Shown: positions 1 through 8,021 of the stretch, one piece after another
Numbering within the stretch: position 1 is the first letter of the stretch
Layout: each line of letters starts with the position of its first letter
Assembly: GCA_029559155.1 (NCBI GenBank)
Contig: JAKQCM010000340.1
Span: 1 to 32,482 of the forward strand
Reading direction: 5' to 3'
Length of the DNA: 32,482 bases
DNA from: Chloroflexota bacterium
GTDB taxonomy: Bacteria > Chloroflexota > Anaerolineae > Promineifilales > Promineifilaceae
The notes under the pieces: generated by a model
What the model was told of the DNA's origin: nothing
The model's input: the letters and a program-made list of their open reading frames with translations, nothing else
Databases searched by the model: none
Translations under genes and position numbers: made by a program

Positions 1-48
1 GCGCCAGAAAGCGATTTTTGTGCCATCGTTTGAAATAACTTGTTCCAT
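1..48 (-). CDS. N-terminal fragment of probable alpha/beta hydrolase
   Basis: Only the first 16 codons are inside the window (MEQVISNDGTKIAFWR); the rest lies beyond position 1. The ATG at 48-46 is preceded by GGAGG about 8 nt upstream (plus-strand 55-62), and an ATG slightly upstream runs straight into TGA, so the start is well determined. The pattern 'V.S.DGT.IAFWR' is the usual first beta-hairpin of small alpha/beta-hydrolase-fold esterases and haloperoxidase-like enzymes, which continue into an HG motif. That assignment is a family resemblance from 16 residues only; no catalytic residue is visible. The gene is followed on its upstream side by an AT-rich gap, so it probably has its own promoter. 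Confidence 0.5.
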   Translation of the reverse strand, partial: MEQVISNDGTKIAFWR

Positions 49-60
49 CACATTTTCCTC

Positions 61-400
61 CAATTAAAAAGAGCGTTAAGCTGCTTCAATATAAGTCAGG
101 ATTCGGATTCATACTGCTTGCCTGTTCTGGCGGCCAGCGGCCAGCGGCCAGCGGAAAGTCATCTATTTCTTATGGATTTGCCATTTGTTCGCTCTTTTTA
201 AATTTCTCTATCACATTGTTTATCTGACCCACTCAAGAAAAATAACAACTTTAGACTTAACTATATTGAAATACTGTCACTATTTCGATATGTCACAGAT
301 ATAAATGGCAGATACAAGTTTTTATACCTTGATATATATCTTAGGACTTACGCAATTCTGTGGGAATTTGTGATAATGGGTGAATAAGCAAGTTAACCCA
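61..400. other. AT-rich intergenic stretch, no gene
   Basis: This stretch separates the hydrolase start from the transposase remnant. It is clearly more AT-rich than the rest of the window and holds no credible reading frame. The promoter of the leftward hydrolase should lie here, but I could not pick a convincing -35/-10 pair. The sequence GGACTTACGCA at 344-354 resembles the outer end of insertion-sequence terminal inverted repeats and could be the left end of the decayed element that follows. No matching right end was seen near 1166. Confidence 0.5.
131..154. repeat. Short tandem repeat, 7-bp unit CGGCCAG x3.4
   Basis: Three consecutive perfect copies of CGGCCAG plus a partial fourth. It sits as a GC-rich island inside an AT-rich intergenic stretch. 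It is probably a slippage-prone microsatellite; no function is evident. Confidence 0.85.
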
Positions 401-420
401 CTTGGATTACTGTCAATTCT

Positions 421-1166
421 TATTGGTCAGCCAGGAACGAAGTTCGATCCGAAATCCACCCCTCTGTAGACGTCCTTGTACAACGTGGATCGCAACGTAT
501 GTTAGAAGCCGCCTTAGACGCCGAGGTAGAACACCACCCGCAGCGTCATCGCCAGCAGCGAGACGAAAATGGACACGCCCTGGTGGGGCGTAACGGCCGT
601 GCGCAAGAACAAACCGTGCATTGCAGGGCTGGGCAGCTCAAGTTACGCTCGCCCCCCCCGCGTCCACGACAAGCGAGAGTTGTACCTGCGCGGCTTGTCC
701 ACCGGCGATTTTCAGCAAGCCCTAAGCGCCTGGCTGGGCGAAGAAGCCATTGCCGGCTTCTCGGCCACCACCATCACCCGCCTGCTCTTTGTCTGGCAGG
801 ATGAGTACAAAGCGTGGCGCAAACAGCACTGGCCATTGCCGATGGCGCCTTAGGTTTTGGGGCCGCCTTATCGCCAACGTTCTAGACAAGCTGCCGCAGC
901 GACTCCAGCCCCGCGCCAAATCCTATCTCCATGAAATCATGCGTGCCCCTGATAAGCAAACCGCACTGGCTGAACTGGCCCTCTTTCAGGAAGAGTACGC
1001 CGCAAAATTTGCCAAAGCGGTCGATTGTCTATCCAAAAACAAAGAAACCCTCTTCACCTTCATGGACTATCCCGCCGCCCACTGGCTGCATTGGCGCACT
1101 TCCAACACTATCGAATCCATGGTTGCTACTTATAGACAGCAATCAGTCTTTTCTTCATGTCCATAA
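421..1166 (+). pseudogene. Decayed IS256-family (Transposase_mut) transposase
   Basis: Pieces of one IS256-type transposase appear in order in all three forward frames. The first (about 421-660) carries the N-terminal 'MLEAALDAEVEHH...GRNGR' segment. The second (about 646-840) reads 'VHDKRELYLRGLSTGDFQQAL...TRLLFVWQDEY..W'. The third (about 870-1166) reads 'IANVLDKLPQRLQPRAKSYLHEIM...HWLHWRTSNTIESMVATYR'. Lesions visible: a frameshift at a run of eight C (652-659); an internal deletion after 'KQHW', where the sequence jumps to an 'AIADGALGF' remnant around 831-860; a second jump from there to 'IANVLDKLP'; and loss of the C-terminus after 1166. The deletions remove most of the catalytic DDE core, so the element is dead. 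The family call rests on the conserved 'LYLRGLSTGDF', 'NVLDKLP' and 'WRTSNTIES' blocks. Confidence 0.85.
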
Positions 1167-1186
1167 AATTTGGGGAGAATTAGGCG

Positions 1187-1993
1187 TTAATCAACACGCG
1201 CTCTCATGGCCCAAGCCCGCGCCTTGAGCGTTATCGAACCATCTTCCGCACCGGCAAGTTCGTGCCGTAGCTTTTCCCGTAAGCGTTCCCTTGAGTTCGG
1301 ATCGAGACTGGCGCAGTAACCTGGCGCGGGACCCGCTCCCAGGGTAAACGGCTGCCAATAATCCTCGAAGTCGCGGAAGGCTGTGTTTATTTCAATTTGT
1401 GTGATTTCAATTTCCCGCAGCCCGGCGTTCTGGGTAATTTTCATCAGACCTTCGCGCGTGCAAAATGGAAACCGCACATCTTCTGCAAGATCCACAGCGC
1501 TGGGATTGAGAGAAATGGCAGCTTGCCAAAACTTATGCATGAACCCGACGCCGCCACCTGGATAATCCCATACGAAGAAGGCAATAACTCCACCCCGGCG
1601 ACAGATCCGGCGCATTTCCAACAGAGCTTTGTGACGGTCAGGAATAAAATTTAAGACCAATGCTGAGACAACCACATCGTGACTGGAAGCTTCAAATGGT
1701 AGATCTTGCGCATCTGCAACACAAAAATTAATACGAGGGTCCTTTTCCTTCTGCATGGCGAGATTGATGAACCCTTCAGATGGGTCAATACCAACTTGAC
1801 TTCGAGGTTGGCATCGAGCGAGTATCTCTCCGGACAAGGCGCCTGTGCCACATCCCACTTCTAACCAATCACGCCCTGCCTGAACCCCAAGCCATGCTAG
1901 AAATCGGGGCGCGAGATAACGACTCCAGCGGCCCATATACCTGTCATAGCTTTCTCCGGTACTCCAAGCATCATGTCGGGAATTTATGCTCAT
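1187..1993 (-). CDS. Class I SAM-dependent methyltransferase
   Basis: 268 residues. It probably methylates a small molecule in the cytoplasm using S-adenosylmethionine; the substrate cannot be told. Motif I (EVGCGTGALSG, residues 45-55) is the SAM-binding glycine loop. It is followed by an acidic residue in 'VGIDPSEGFI' (motif II) and by 'DAQDLPFEASSHDVVVSALVLNFI', the Methyltransf_11 style strand-4 region. The N-terminus 'WSTGESYDRYMGRWSR' is common in a widespread ubiquinone/menaquinone-methyltransferase-like group. I chose the ATG at 1993 because it has GGAGATAAGG just upstream; an in-frame ATG 30 bp further out lacks this. It is third in a row after the reductase and exporter genes (99 bp after the latter) and may be cotranscribed with them. 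It contains none of the ACGGCCGT octamers that mark the window. Confidence 0.85.
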   Translation of the reverse strand: MSINSRHDAWSTGESYDRYMGRWSRYLAPRFLAWLGVQAGRDWLEVGCGTGALSGEILARCQPRSQVGIDPSEGFINLAMQKEKDPRINFCVADAQDLPFEASSHDVVVSALVLNFIPDRHKALLEMRRICRRGGVIAFFVWDYPGGGVGFMHKFWQAAISLNPSAVDLAEDVRFPFCTREGLMKITQNAGLREIEITQIEINTAFRDFEDYWQPFTLGAGPAPGYCASLDPNSRERLREKLRHELAGAEDGSITLKARAWAMRARVD

Positions 1994-2092
1994 CGTCCTT
2001 ATCTCCGTTAGTGCATCAAGCACTCATCGCCTAAATCTCCGATAAGCTACGCTAACCGGCCACGGTCGTTTCCCTTCCCACTCATGCGCGTT

Positions 2093-3682
2093 TCATCGGT
2101 TGTTAGACGGCCGTTCCCTCCAGCGCAAAACCCATAACGGTAATTCGGGTAAGCAGAGGATAGGTCGCTCCCCTGTATGTATATCCACCGTTTCCAAAAT
2201 GCTGAAGGTATCTCGTTCGGCAGGTAATTTTCTGAGCGTGTCAATATCCATCGGGAAGGAAAGCCTGCTCGGTGCAGCTTTTTCGGGCACTTCATCATCC
2301 ACAGAAATTTGGGGGATGGTTGCAATCAGGAGGAGTGAAATCGTCATCGCCACCGCTCCCATCAGAAAGACAAGTTGCAAACCGCTTTCCAGGTCCGGGG
2401 CGCTGCTTTGTACCAGACCGAGGATAGCCGGCGCAACGGCGATCCCGACCATCTGGAAAAAGAAGATCGCGCCCACCGCCACGCCAAGCAGGCGTCTGGG
2501 CACGGCAAATTGCGCCACCAGGGTATTAACCGTGGGAATGACGCCCAAGCCAAATCCGGCCACGCCGGTAACGAGGACATAGAACCAGATCGGCGTGCTG
2601 GCGGTAAAGCGCCACATGGCAAACAGCGACAACGCCACAATAGGGTAGCTGATCAGGTACATCCACTTGTATCGTTTGGTTTTGGCGATTAGAAAACCGG
2701 CCGGGATGCCCATAAAGGCGGACAGCACCGTGTAAGGCGTCAACATCGAACCGCTGACGGCCGGACTGACCTGCATCACACCCTGCACGAAGATAGGCGA
2801 ATAGGCCACAATGCCCACTATCCCAAAGAACGACAGCAAACCGGCACTGGCGGCTGTGATAAACGTGCGGTTGAAGAGGACCTGTGGGTCCAGGATGGGC
2901 GCTTCCGCTCGTTTTTCGATCTGGACGAAGCCGACCCAGGCGACAACAGACAAAATTAACAGCATGACGCCAACCAGAGCCTGACCCGGCGCTCCCACGC
3001 GTGAGAATCCGATGATAAGCATGGTTGTGGCGATGGCCATCACCAAAGCGCCGAGCCAATCAATTTTAGGTTTTATGTGTTGGGTATTTTTGGGCAGGGT
3101 CACAGCAACCAGAATGCCCGCTACACCGATGAGCGGGATCGTGCCCCAATAGAGACCGCGCCAGCCGAACACGCTTTGGGCCATGATCCCGCCCAGCACA
3201 GGGCCGATCAGGGCCGCCACGCCGCCGGGCAAATTGAGCAGCCCTGTCCATTTGGCGCGCTCGGATGGTGCAAAGAGATCGCCAATGGCGGCGAAGCAGA
3301 AGGGCACGATGGGAAAATGGCCGATGCTCATGAAAGTTGCTGCGGCTACCAGGAAGACCATCGACGTGCTTTGGGTTGTCAGACCTAATCCCAATAGAAA
3401 AATCCCGATGCAGAGCAAGAGAATGGCGCGACGGCCGTAAATGTCCGAGAGCTTGCCAAACAGCAGCGTCGCAATCGAACCGGCCAGGGCAGGCAGGGCA
3501 ATCAGCCAGGCGAACAGCGCCATGCCGTCAAATTCGGCAATCATTTGCGGTTGGGCAATGTTACGGCCGTTGATAAATAGAAAACTAACGAACTGGGTGA
3601 TGAAAACGGCCGTTACACCCAATGCTACCTTCCGTTTCGCCTCTACACTCTGTGCAATGGGGGGTACATGCATGTAGGTCAT
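2093..3682 (-). CDS. MFS drug/solute exporter, DHA2 (EmrB/QacA) type
   Basis: 529 residues, an integral membrane antiporter probably expelling a toxic or secondary compound with proton exchange. Residues 76-85 read GKLSDIYGRR, the MFS motif A loop between TM2 and TM3. The many hydrophobic stretches fit a 14-helix DHA2 topology, ending around residue 465. A soluble tail of about 60 residues follows ('VDDEVPEKAAPSRLSF...RWRERPSNNR'), longer than usual. The start is supported by GAGGGA shortly upstream. The gene begins 43 bp after the aldo/keto reductase stop and is followed by a methyltransferase, so the three may form a small detoxification or tailoring unit. The transported compound is unknown. 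Confidence 0.88.
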   Translation of the reverse strand: MTYMHVPPIAQSVEAKRKVALGVTAVFITQFVSFLFINGRNIAQPQMIAEFDGMALFAWLIALPALAGSIATLLFGKLSDIYGRRAILLLCIGIFLLGLGLTTQSTSMVFLVAAATFMSIGHFPIVPFCFAAIGDLFAPSERAKWTGLLNLPGGVAALIGPVLGGIMAQSVFGWRGLYWGTIPLIGVAGILVAVTLPKNTQHIKPKIDWLGALVMAIATTMLIIGFSRVGAPGQALVGVMLLILSVVAWVGFVQIEKRAEAPILDPQVLFNRTFITAASAGLLSFFGIVGIVAYSPIFVQGVMQVSPAVSGSMLTPYTVLSAFMGIPAGFLIAKTKRYKWMYLISYPIVALSLFAMWRFTASTPIWFYVLVTGVAGFGLGVIPTVNTLVAQFAVPRRLLGVAVGAIFFFQMVGIAVAPAILGLVQSSAPDLESGLQLVFLMGAVAMTISLLLIATIPQISVDDEVPEKAAPSRLSFPMDIDTLRKLPAERDTFSILETVDIHTGERPILCLPELPLWVLRWRERPSNNR

Positions 3683-3725
3683 CCCAATTCCCTCATGTTT
3701 CGAATGGTAATTTTGACGCGCTCAC

Positions 3726-4724
3726 TCACTGACCACCGTACGGAATCAAGCCCACGATGGGATGTGGCACATAAGGCTCTTCTAGATAAGCCACATCTTC
3801 GGCCGTCAACCGGACCGATAAAGCGCCAACGGCGCTTTCTAAATGCGCAAGTTTCGTCGCGCCGATGACCGGCGCGACCACCGGGTTCTTCTGTAACAGC
3901 CACGCCAGCGCCACCTGCGCCATGCTCACCCCATGCTGCCCGGCCATCTCGCCGACGCGCTCGACAACCCATCTATCGGCGTCTGCGGTTGCGTCGTACT
4001 TGCGCTTGGCAATCGGGTCGGCTTCAAGGCGCGTCGTCGTGGCGCTCCACGGCCGTGCCACCCGGCCAGACGCCAGCGGGCTGTATGGGGTCACAGCGAT
4101 TCCTTCTTCAAGGCAGAGCGGCAGCATCTCCCGCTCCTCTTCGCGGTAGAGCAGATTCATGTGGTTCTGCATAGAGACGAAGCGGGTCCAGCCGTGCTTT
4201 TCGGCCGCATACAGCGCCTTCTGAAACTGGAACGCATACATCGCCGACGCGCCGATGTAGCGCGCCTTGCCCGCCGTGACCACATCGTGCAGCGCCGCCA
4301 GCGTTTCCTCGATTGGGGTGTCGTAATCCCAGCGGTGGATGATGTAGAGATCGACGTAGTCGGCGCCCAGCCGCCGCAGGCTGGCGTCGATTTGCTGCAT
4401 GATGTGCTTGCGCGACAGGCCGCCACCGTTGGGACCATCGTGCATGCGCCCGTGGACTTTGGTGGCGATGACGACTTCATCGCGGTTGGCGAAATCGTTC
4501 AGGGCACGGCCCAGAATTTCCTCGCTGACGCCGTAGGCATAAACGTTGGCCGTGTCAAAAAAGTTGACGCCCAGTTCCAGCGCCCGTTTGATGATGGTGC
4601 GGCTCTCTTCCTCGTTCAGCGCCCAGGGGTTATGAACCCAGTTTTCGGCCGTGCCAAAGCTCATGGCGCCCAGACAAATCGGCGAAACATCCAATCCTGT
4701 GTTGCCAAGTTTGACATAGTTCAT
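3726..4724 (-). CDS. Aldo/keto reductase
   Basis: 332 residues, a cytosolic NADPH-dependent (beta/alpha)8 oxidoreductase reducing aldehydes or ketones. The catalytic tetrad is visible: D57 (FFDTAN), Y62 (VYAYG), K89 (IATKVHG) and H130 (YIIHRWD). The N-terminus 'YVKLGNTGLDVSPICLGAMSFG' and the C-terminal 'LQKNPVVAPVIGATKLAHLESAVGAL' cofactor segment are typical of the AKR11/YajO-like group. I prefer the ATG at 4724 over one 36 bp upstream because GAGGAAA lies at proper distance and homologues begin at this point. It lies 180 bp after the beta-glucosidase stop and 43 bp before the MFS exporter. The physiological substrate is unknown. Confidence 0.92.
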   Translation of the reverse strand: MNYVKLGNTGLDVSPICLGAMSFGTAENWVHNPWALNEEESRTIIKRALELGVNFFDTANVYAYGVSEEILGRALNDFANRDEVVIATKVHGRMHDGPNGGGLSRKHIMQQIDASLRRLGADYVDLYIIHRWDYDTPIEETLAALHDVVTAGKARYIGASAMYAFQFQKALYAAEKHGWTRFVSMQNHMNLLYREEEREMLPLCLEEGIAVTPYSPLASGRVARPWSATTTRLEADPIAKRKYDATADADRWVVERVGEMAGQHGVSMAQVALAWLLQKNPVVAPVIGATKLAHLESAVGALSVRLTAEDVAYLEEPYVPHPIVGLIPYGGQ

Positions 4725-4773
4725 TGCAAATTTCCTCTTTACACGCTGATTGACTGACAAATCTCAGAATTTT

Positions 4774-4844
4774 ACCGCGGAGAGCGCAGGGAACGCGGAG
4801 GTTTTCTCTGGTACAAACTCCGCGTTCTCCGTGTTCTCCGCGGT
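4774..4844. repeat. Imperfect inverted repeat between genes
   Basis: Two 27-bp arms (4774-4800 and 4818-4844) built from 'CGCGGAGAACGCGGAG'-like motifs pair with about five mismatches around a 17-nt loop. It lies between the beta-glucosidase stop and the reductase start. The transcript could form a long hairpin, but there is no T-tract for classical termination. The motif style resembles the stem-loops in the 17.2-17.7 kb array, suggesting a dispersed intergenic repeat class. Confidence 0.75.
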
Positions 4845-4904
4845 TAGATAAGTTTTGTCAGCCAATCAGCATTCCCTGTTTGATTGGTCCAATCTCGTAA
4901 ATTC

Positions 4905-7202
4905 TCAAGCGACCGGCTGTCGCGTTGCACGTTCAAGCAGTTCGGCCACAATATCTTCCGGATGTTTGTCAAAGGTGTCCGCCTGCCACAGCATGACACT
5001 GACCAGCGGCATATCATTGAAGCCCAACATGAGATCCATGTCGTCGTTCTCCGCCGGCCCCTCGCCGGCAGCGACGATACCGGCAAACATGGCGATTACG
5101 TTGGCGCGAATCTGCTCCAGGACAGGCTCCGCCAGCGCCCTGCCGCGCGGGTCGGCGAGCCATTCGCGGATGGTCGATTCTTTGTCGAGAAGGCAGGGCA
5201 GGTCGAGCGTCGAGCGCAAGGTGACGGTGAGAGAGTGGCGAATATCGGCCGCACTTGCCCCAATCAGCAGGTCGAACGCGCCGTCTTCTGTAATCCACTG
5301 CTTGTATTTGGGATGGTAAAAAGCAAAGGCGCGGAAATCGAGTCCAATGTTGACCGTTTTGGTTTCGCCGGGCGCCAATGCTACCTTGGCAAATCCCTTT
5401 AGTTCTTTGTCCGGGCGCACCAGGCCGGCCTCGTGGTCGTGGACGTACAGCTGCACAATCTCCTTGCCGGCGACCGCGCCGGTGTTGGTGATGTCGACGG
5501 AGACGGTCACGCCGTCGGTATCGTCGAACGATTCGGCCGAGACCCGCGCATTGCTGTAGGCGAACGTCGTGTAGCTCAGCCCGTGCCCAAACGGGAACTG
5601 GATGGGCAGCTTGCGGGCGTCATAGTAGCGATAGCCAATAAATAACCCTTCTCCGTAGCGAACTGTGCCTGCCCCACCCGGCCAGTTGAGATAGGCCGGC
5701 GTGTCCTCCAGGCGCAGCGGGAAGGTTTCGGCCAGCTTGCCGCTGGGGTTGACTGCGCCGAAGAGAATGTCGGAGATGGCGCCGCCGCCCGCCTGGCCCA
5801 TCATGTACGCTTCCAGCACGGCGGCTACGCCATCGATCCAGTCGCCCATCACCACCGGCGCGCCATTGTTGAGGATAACGGCCGTATTGGGCTGCACCGC
5901 AGCGACCGCCTGAATCAGGGCGATTTGCTGCGCGGTCAGGTCGAGGTCGGTGCGATCATACCCTTCCGACTCCTTATAGGTGGGCAGGGCGATGAAGAGC
6001 AGGGCAACTTCGGCCGCACGCGCGGCGGCTACCGCCTCGTCGATCAAATCCTGGCGAATACGGTTGTCGGCCGGGTAGCCATCGGCGTAGGTCAGCTTAG
6101 CGTCACCGGCGTGTGCCTGTAACGCCTCAAACGGGACGGTCACCTGGGTTGGGTTGATGTGCGAGCTGCCGCCGCCCTGGAAGTGGGGCTGGCGAGCCGA
6201 TCGGCCGATGACAGCGATCACCTGCTGTCCCTGAAGCGGCAAGATACCGTCATTCTTGAGCAGCACCATCCCATCCGCCGCCACGCGCCGCGCCAATTGG
6301 TGATGCGCTTCGGCGTCGAACTCACCCCCTTTTGGTGTCTGCTGGGTCTTGGTTACGATGCCCAAAATGCGCCGCACCGACTCATCCAGTACCGCTTCGT
6401 CCAGCACGCCGGCGTTGACGGCATCGATGACTTCCTGCACGCGCCGCGCTTGCGGGCCGGGCATCTCCCAATCGAGGCCGCCTTTGAGCGCCGCCACCCG
6501 GTCGCGCACCGCACCCCAATCGGAAACCACCAGTCCCTCTAAGCCCCACTCGTCCTTAAGAATACGGTTCAGCAAGTAGTCGTGCTCTGAGGCAAACGTG
6601 CCGTTGACTTTGTTGTAGGCGCACATCACTGTCCATGGCTGTGCCTGCCGGACTGCTTTCTCGAAGGCGGGCAGATAAATCTCGCGCAATGTGCGTTCGT
6701 CGATTTCCGCGCTGATGGTGAAGCGCTGAAATTCCTGGTTGTTGGCGGCAAAATGCTTGAGCGACGTACCGACGCCCTTGCTCTGCACGCCGTTGATGTA
6801 GGCGGCGGCCAGTTCACCGGCCAGATACGGGTCTTCGGAGAAATACTCGAAGTTACGGCCGTTCAGCGGTGACCGCTTCATATTCGCCCCCGGGCCGAGT
6901 ACGACGTCGACATGCTGGGCGATGCATTCTTCCGCCAACGCCGCACCCAACTCATGGATCAGCTCGCCATCCCATGTCGCGGCCAGCGCAGACGCGGTAG
7001 GAAAGCACGTGGCAGGCAAACTCTCCGCACCCATCTGGTGGACATCAGGCTGGCGGCGCACGCCATGCGGTCCATCAGAGACGACCATCGCTGGTAAGCC
7101 AAGTCGTTTGATAGGTGTCGTCGTCCACGCGCTGTCGCCGGTGCAGAGGGCGGCTTTTTCTGCTAAGGTCATCTGTTCAATAATCGCTTTGACATCAGTC
7201 AT
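4905..7202 (-). CDS. Glycoside hydrolase family 3 beta-glucosidase
   Basis: 765 residues. GH3 enzymes cleave terminal beta-D-glucosyl (or xylosyl) residues with retention. The N-terminal barrel holds the substrate-binding 'SLKHFAANNQE' (K149, H150) and the nucleophile D228 in 'GLVVSDWGA'. The second alpha/beta domain spans roughly residues 300-520, with 'ESEGYDRTDLDL' in the region that supplies the acid/base glutamate. A fibronectin-III-like domain follows ('GKEIVQLYVHDHEAGLVRPDKELKGFAKVAL', about 580-660), plus an extra C-terminal stretch of about 80 residues. No signal peptide is seen, so it probably acts on imported oligosaccharides. AAGGAG precedes the ATG. A ParB-like gene ends 66 bp upstream on the same strand. 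Natural product glucosides are also possible substrates. Confidence 0.93.
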   Translation of the reverse strand: MTDVKAIIEQMTLAEKAALCTGDSAWTTTPIKRLGLPAMVVSDGPHGVRRQPDVHQMGAESLPATCFPTASALAATWDGELIHELGAALAEECIAQHVDVVLGPGANMKRSPLNGRNFEYFSEDPYLAGELAAAYINGVQSKGVGTSLKHFAANNQEFQRFTISAEIDERTLREIYLPAFEKAVRQAQPWTVMCAYNKVNGTFASEHDYLLNRILKDEWGLEGLVVSDWGAVRDRVAALKGGLDWEMPGPQARRVQEVIDAVNAGVLDEAVLDESVRRILGIVTKTQQTPKGGEFDAEAHHQLARRVAADGMVLLKNDGILPLQGQQVIAVIGRSARQPHFQGGGSSHINPTQVTVPFEALQAHAGDAKLTYADGYPADNRIRQDLIDEAVAAARAAEVALLFIALPTYKESEGYDRTDLDLTAQQIALIQAVAAVQPNTAVILNNGAPVVMGDWIDGVAAVLEAYMMGQAGGGAISDILFGAVNPSGKLAETFPLRLEDTPAYLNWPGGAGTVRYGEGLFIGYRYYDARKLPIQFPFGHGLSYTTFAYSNARVSAESFDDTDGVTVSVDITNTGAVAGKEIVQLYVHDHEAGLVRPDKELKGFAKVALAPGETKTVNIGLDFRAFAFYHPKYKQWITEDGAFDLLIGASAADIRHSLTVTLRSTLDLPCLLDKESTIREWLADPRGRALAEPVLEQIRANVIAMFAGIVAAGEGPAENDDMDLMLGFNDMPLVSVMLWQADTFDKHPEDIVAELLERATRQPVA

Positions 7203-7224
7203 GGTTTGGAACTCCTTACACTAA

Positions 7225-7255
7225 AATTATTTGTCGCTCTTTGGTAATTCGTCAA
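7225..7255 (-). promoter_or_regulatory. Candidate promoter for the GH3 gene
   Basis: On the minus strand TTGACG (7255-7250) is followed after 19 bp by ATAATT (7230-7225), about 22 bp before the beta-glucosidase ATG. The spacer is longer than optimal, so this is only a candidate. Confidence 0.3.
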
Positions 7256-7268
7256 CTATCCTAATCAG

Positions 7269-7820
7269 TTATGCCGCAAAGCAGGCACACGGGCAGAAAT
7301 AAGGTGTGCTCGGGCAGGATTTAGGCTCATAAACATCCCACTGAGTCACTTTTGCGTCGATAAAAGTTTGGCCCATTGTCCGCGCTACAGAGATACGATG
7401 ATGACCATCACGAACAAAATAGAGATCATTGACCTGAACAACTTGCACAGGCGGCAAGGAAACATCGGTCAGCCAGGCCCTGGCAACAGTCATCCAACGC
7501 TGTTTAGTGTGTTCCTGGAGCGGGTGGAATTGGCTGTCAAAATCCTGGGCCCGACCTTCACTGCCACGAATTTGAGCCAACGGGATGGCCTGCGTCCCCT
7601 CGTCATGGCTGGCGACGACTACTTTACGGGTCTTCACGCCGGCCAGGTCGAGTAAATAGGGTGAACGCCCGGTCAGTTTAGCCCACACTTTTCTTCGCTT
7701 CCCTTTTAGAGCAGCGTGCCGAAAAAGCGCCTGGGCTTTCGCCAATAATTCGATGTTGTCGTCGCGGTTGGCCTCGCTCAACATGTCCAGTTGTAAGCGG
7801 GAAACTTGAAAAGTAAACAT
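7269..7820 (-). CDS. ParB/Srx-fold (ParB-like) protein
   Basis: 183 residues. The segment 'VVQVNDLYFVRDGHHRISVARTMGQTFIDAKVTQW' (129-161) matches the conserved core of ParB-like nuclease domains, with the G-H-H-R box at 139-142 and the following small-residue helix. Up- and downstream partners of a chromosome-partitioning ParB (HTH, dimerisation domain) are absent, so this is not a segregation ParB. Free-standing domains of this sort are common in Chloroflexota and their role is generally unknown. The protein ends in an odd Cys-rich tail with cysteines at 169, 176, 178 and 180. It is divergent from the LuxR-type regulator, with about 200 bp between them, and precedes the beta-glucosidase. AGGAA lies upstream of the ATG. 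Confidence 0.7.
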   Translation of the reverse strand: MFTFQVSRLQLDMLSEANRDDNIELLAKAQALFRHAALKGKRRKVWAKLTGRSPYLLDLAGVKTRKVVVASHDEGTQAIPLAQIRGSEGRAQDFDSQFHPLQEHTKQRWMTVARAWLTDVSLPPVQVVQVNDLYFVRDGHHRISVARTMGQTFIDAKVTQWDVYEPKSCPSTPYFCPCACFAA

Positions 7821-7935
7821 GGTTTAATTCCTATAATCTTTAGTTTAGGGGCAAATTCTTCGTGTGAATATCGCCTGTAGGGAGGGTTCCGGGGTAGTAA
7901 CGACACCCCAAAACGAGGTTTGTTTGCGAAAGTGG

Positions 7936-7983
7936 TTGACAAGTTACCCAACAGGAAGTAACAATATCCCCATTGGGTAACTT
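7936..7983 (+). promoter_or_regulatory. Promoter with overlapping palindromic operator for the LuxR-type gene
   Basis: TTGACA (7936-7941) and TAACAA (7959-7964) are spaced by 17 bp and point to the regulator gene at 8022. A perfect inverted repeat AAGTTACCCAA (7941-7951) and TTGGGTAACTT (7973-7983), 21 bp apart, straddles the -10 box. The arrangement suggests an operator where a bound protein would block or modulate RNA polymerase; autoregulation by the downstream gene product is plausible. A run of T follows the right arm, so read as RNA it could also be a weak terminator hairpin for transcripts arriving from the left. None is expected, because the neighbour is divergent. Confidence 0.55.
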
Positions 7984-8021
7984 TTTTGCTAATAACTCCT
8001 CTATCAACTTGCGAGTAAACG

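Noticed and set aside
344-354. GGACTTACGCA as a left terminal inverted repeat
   Set aside because: No matching right end or target duplication was found after the transposase remnant, so it is mentioned only as a possibility.
3933-4757. 274-codon forward reading frame
   Set aside because: It is the exact antisense of the aldo/keto reductase, whose catalytic tetrad is intact. The forward frame has no ribosome site or recognisable domain.
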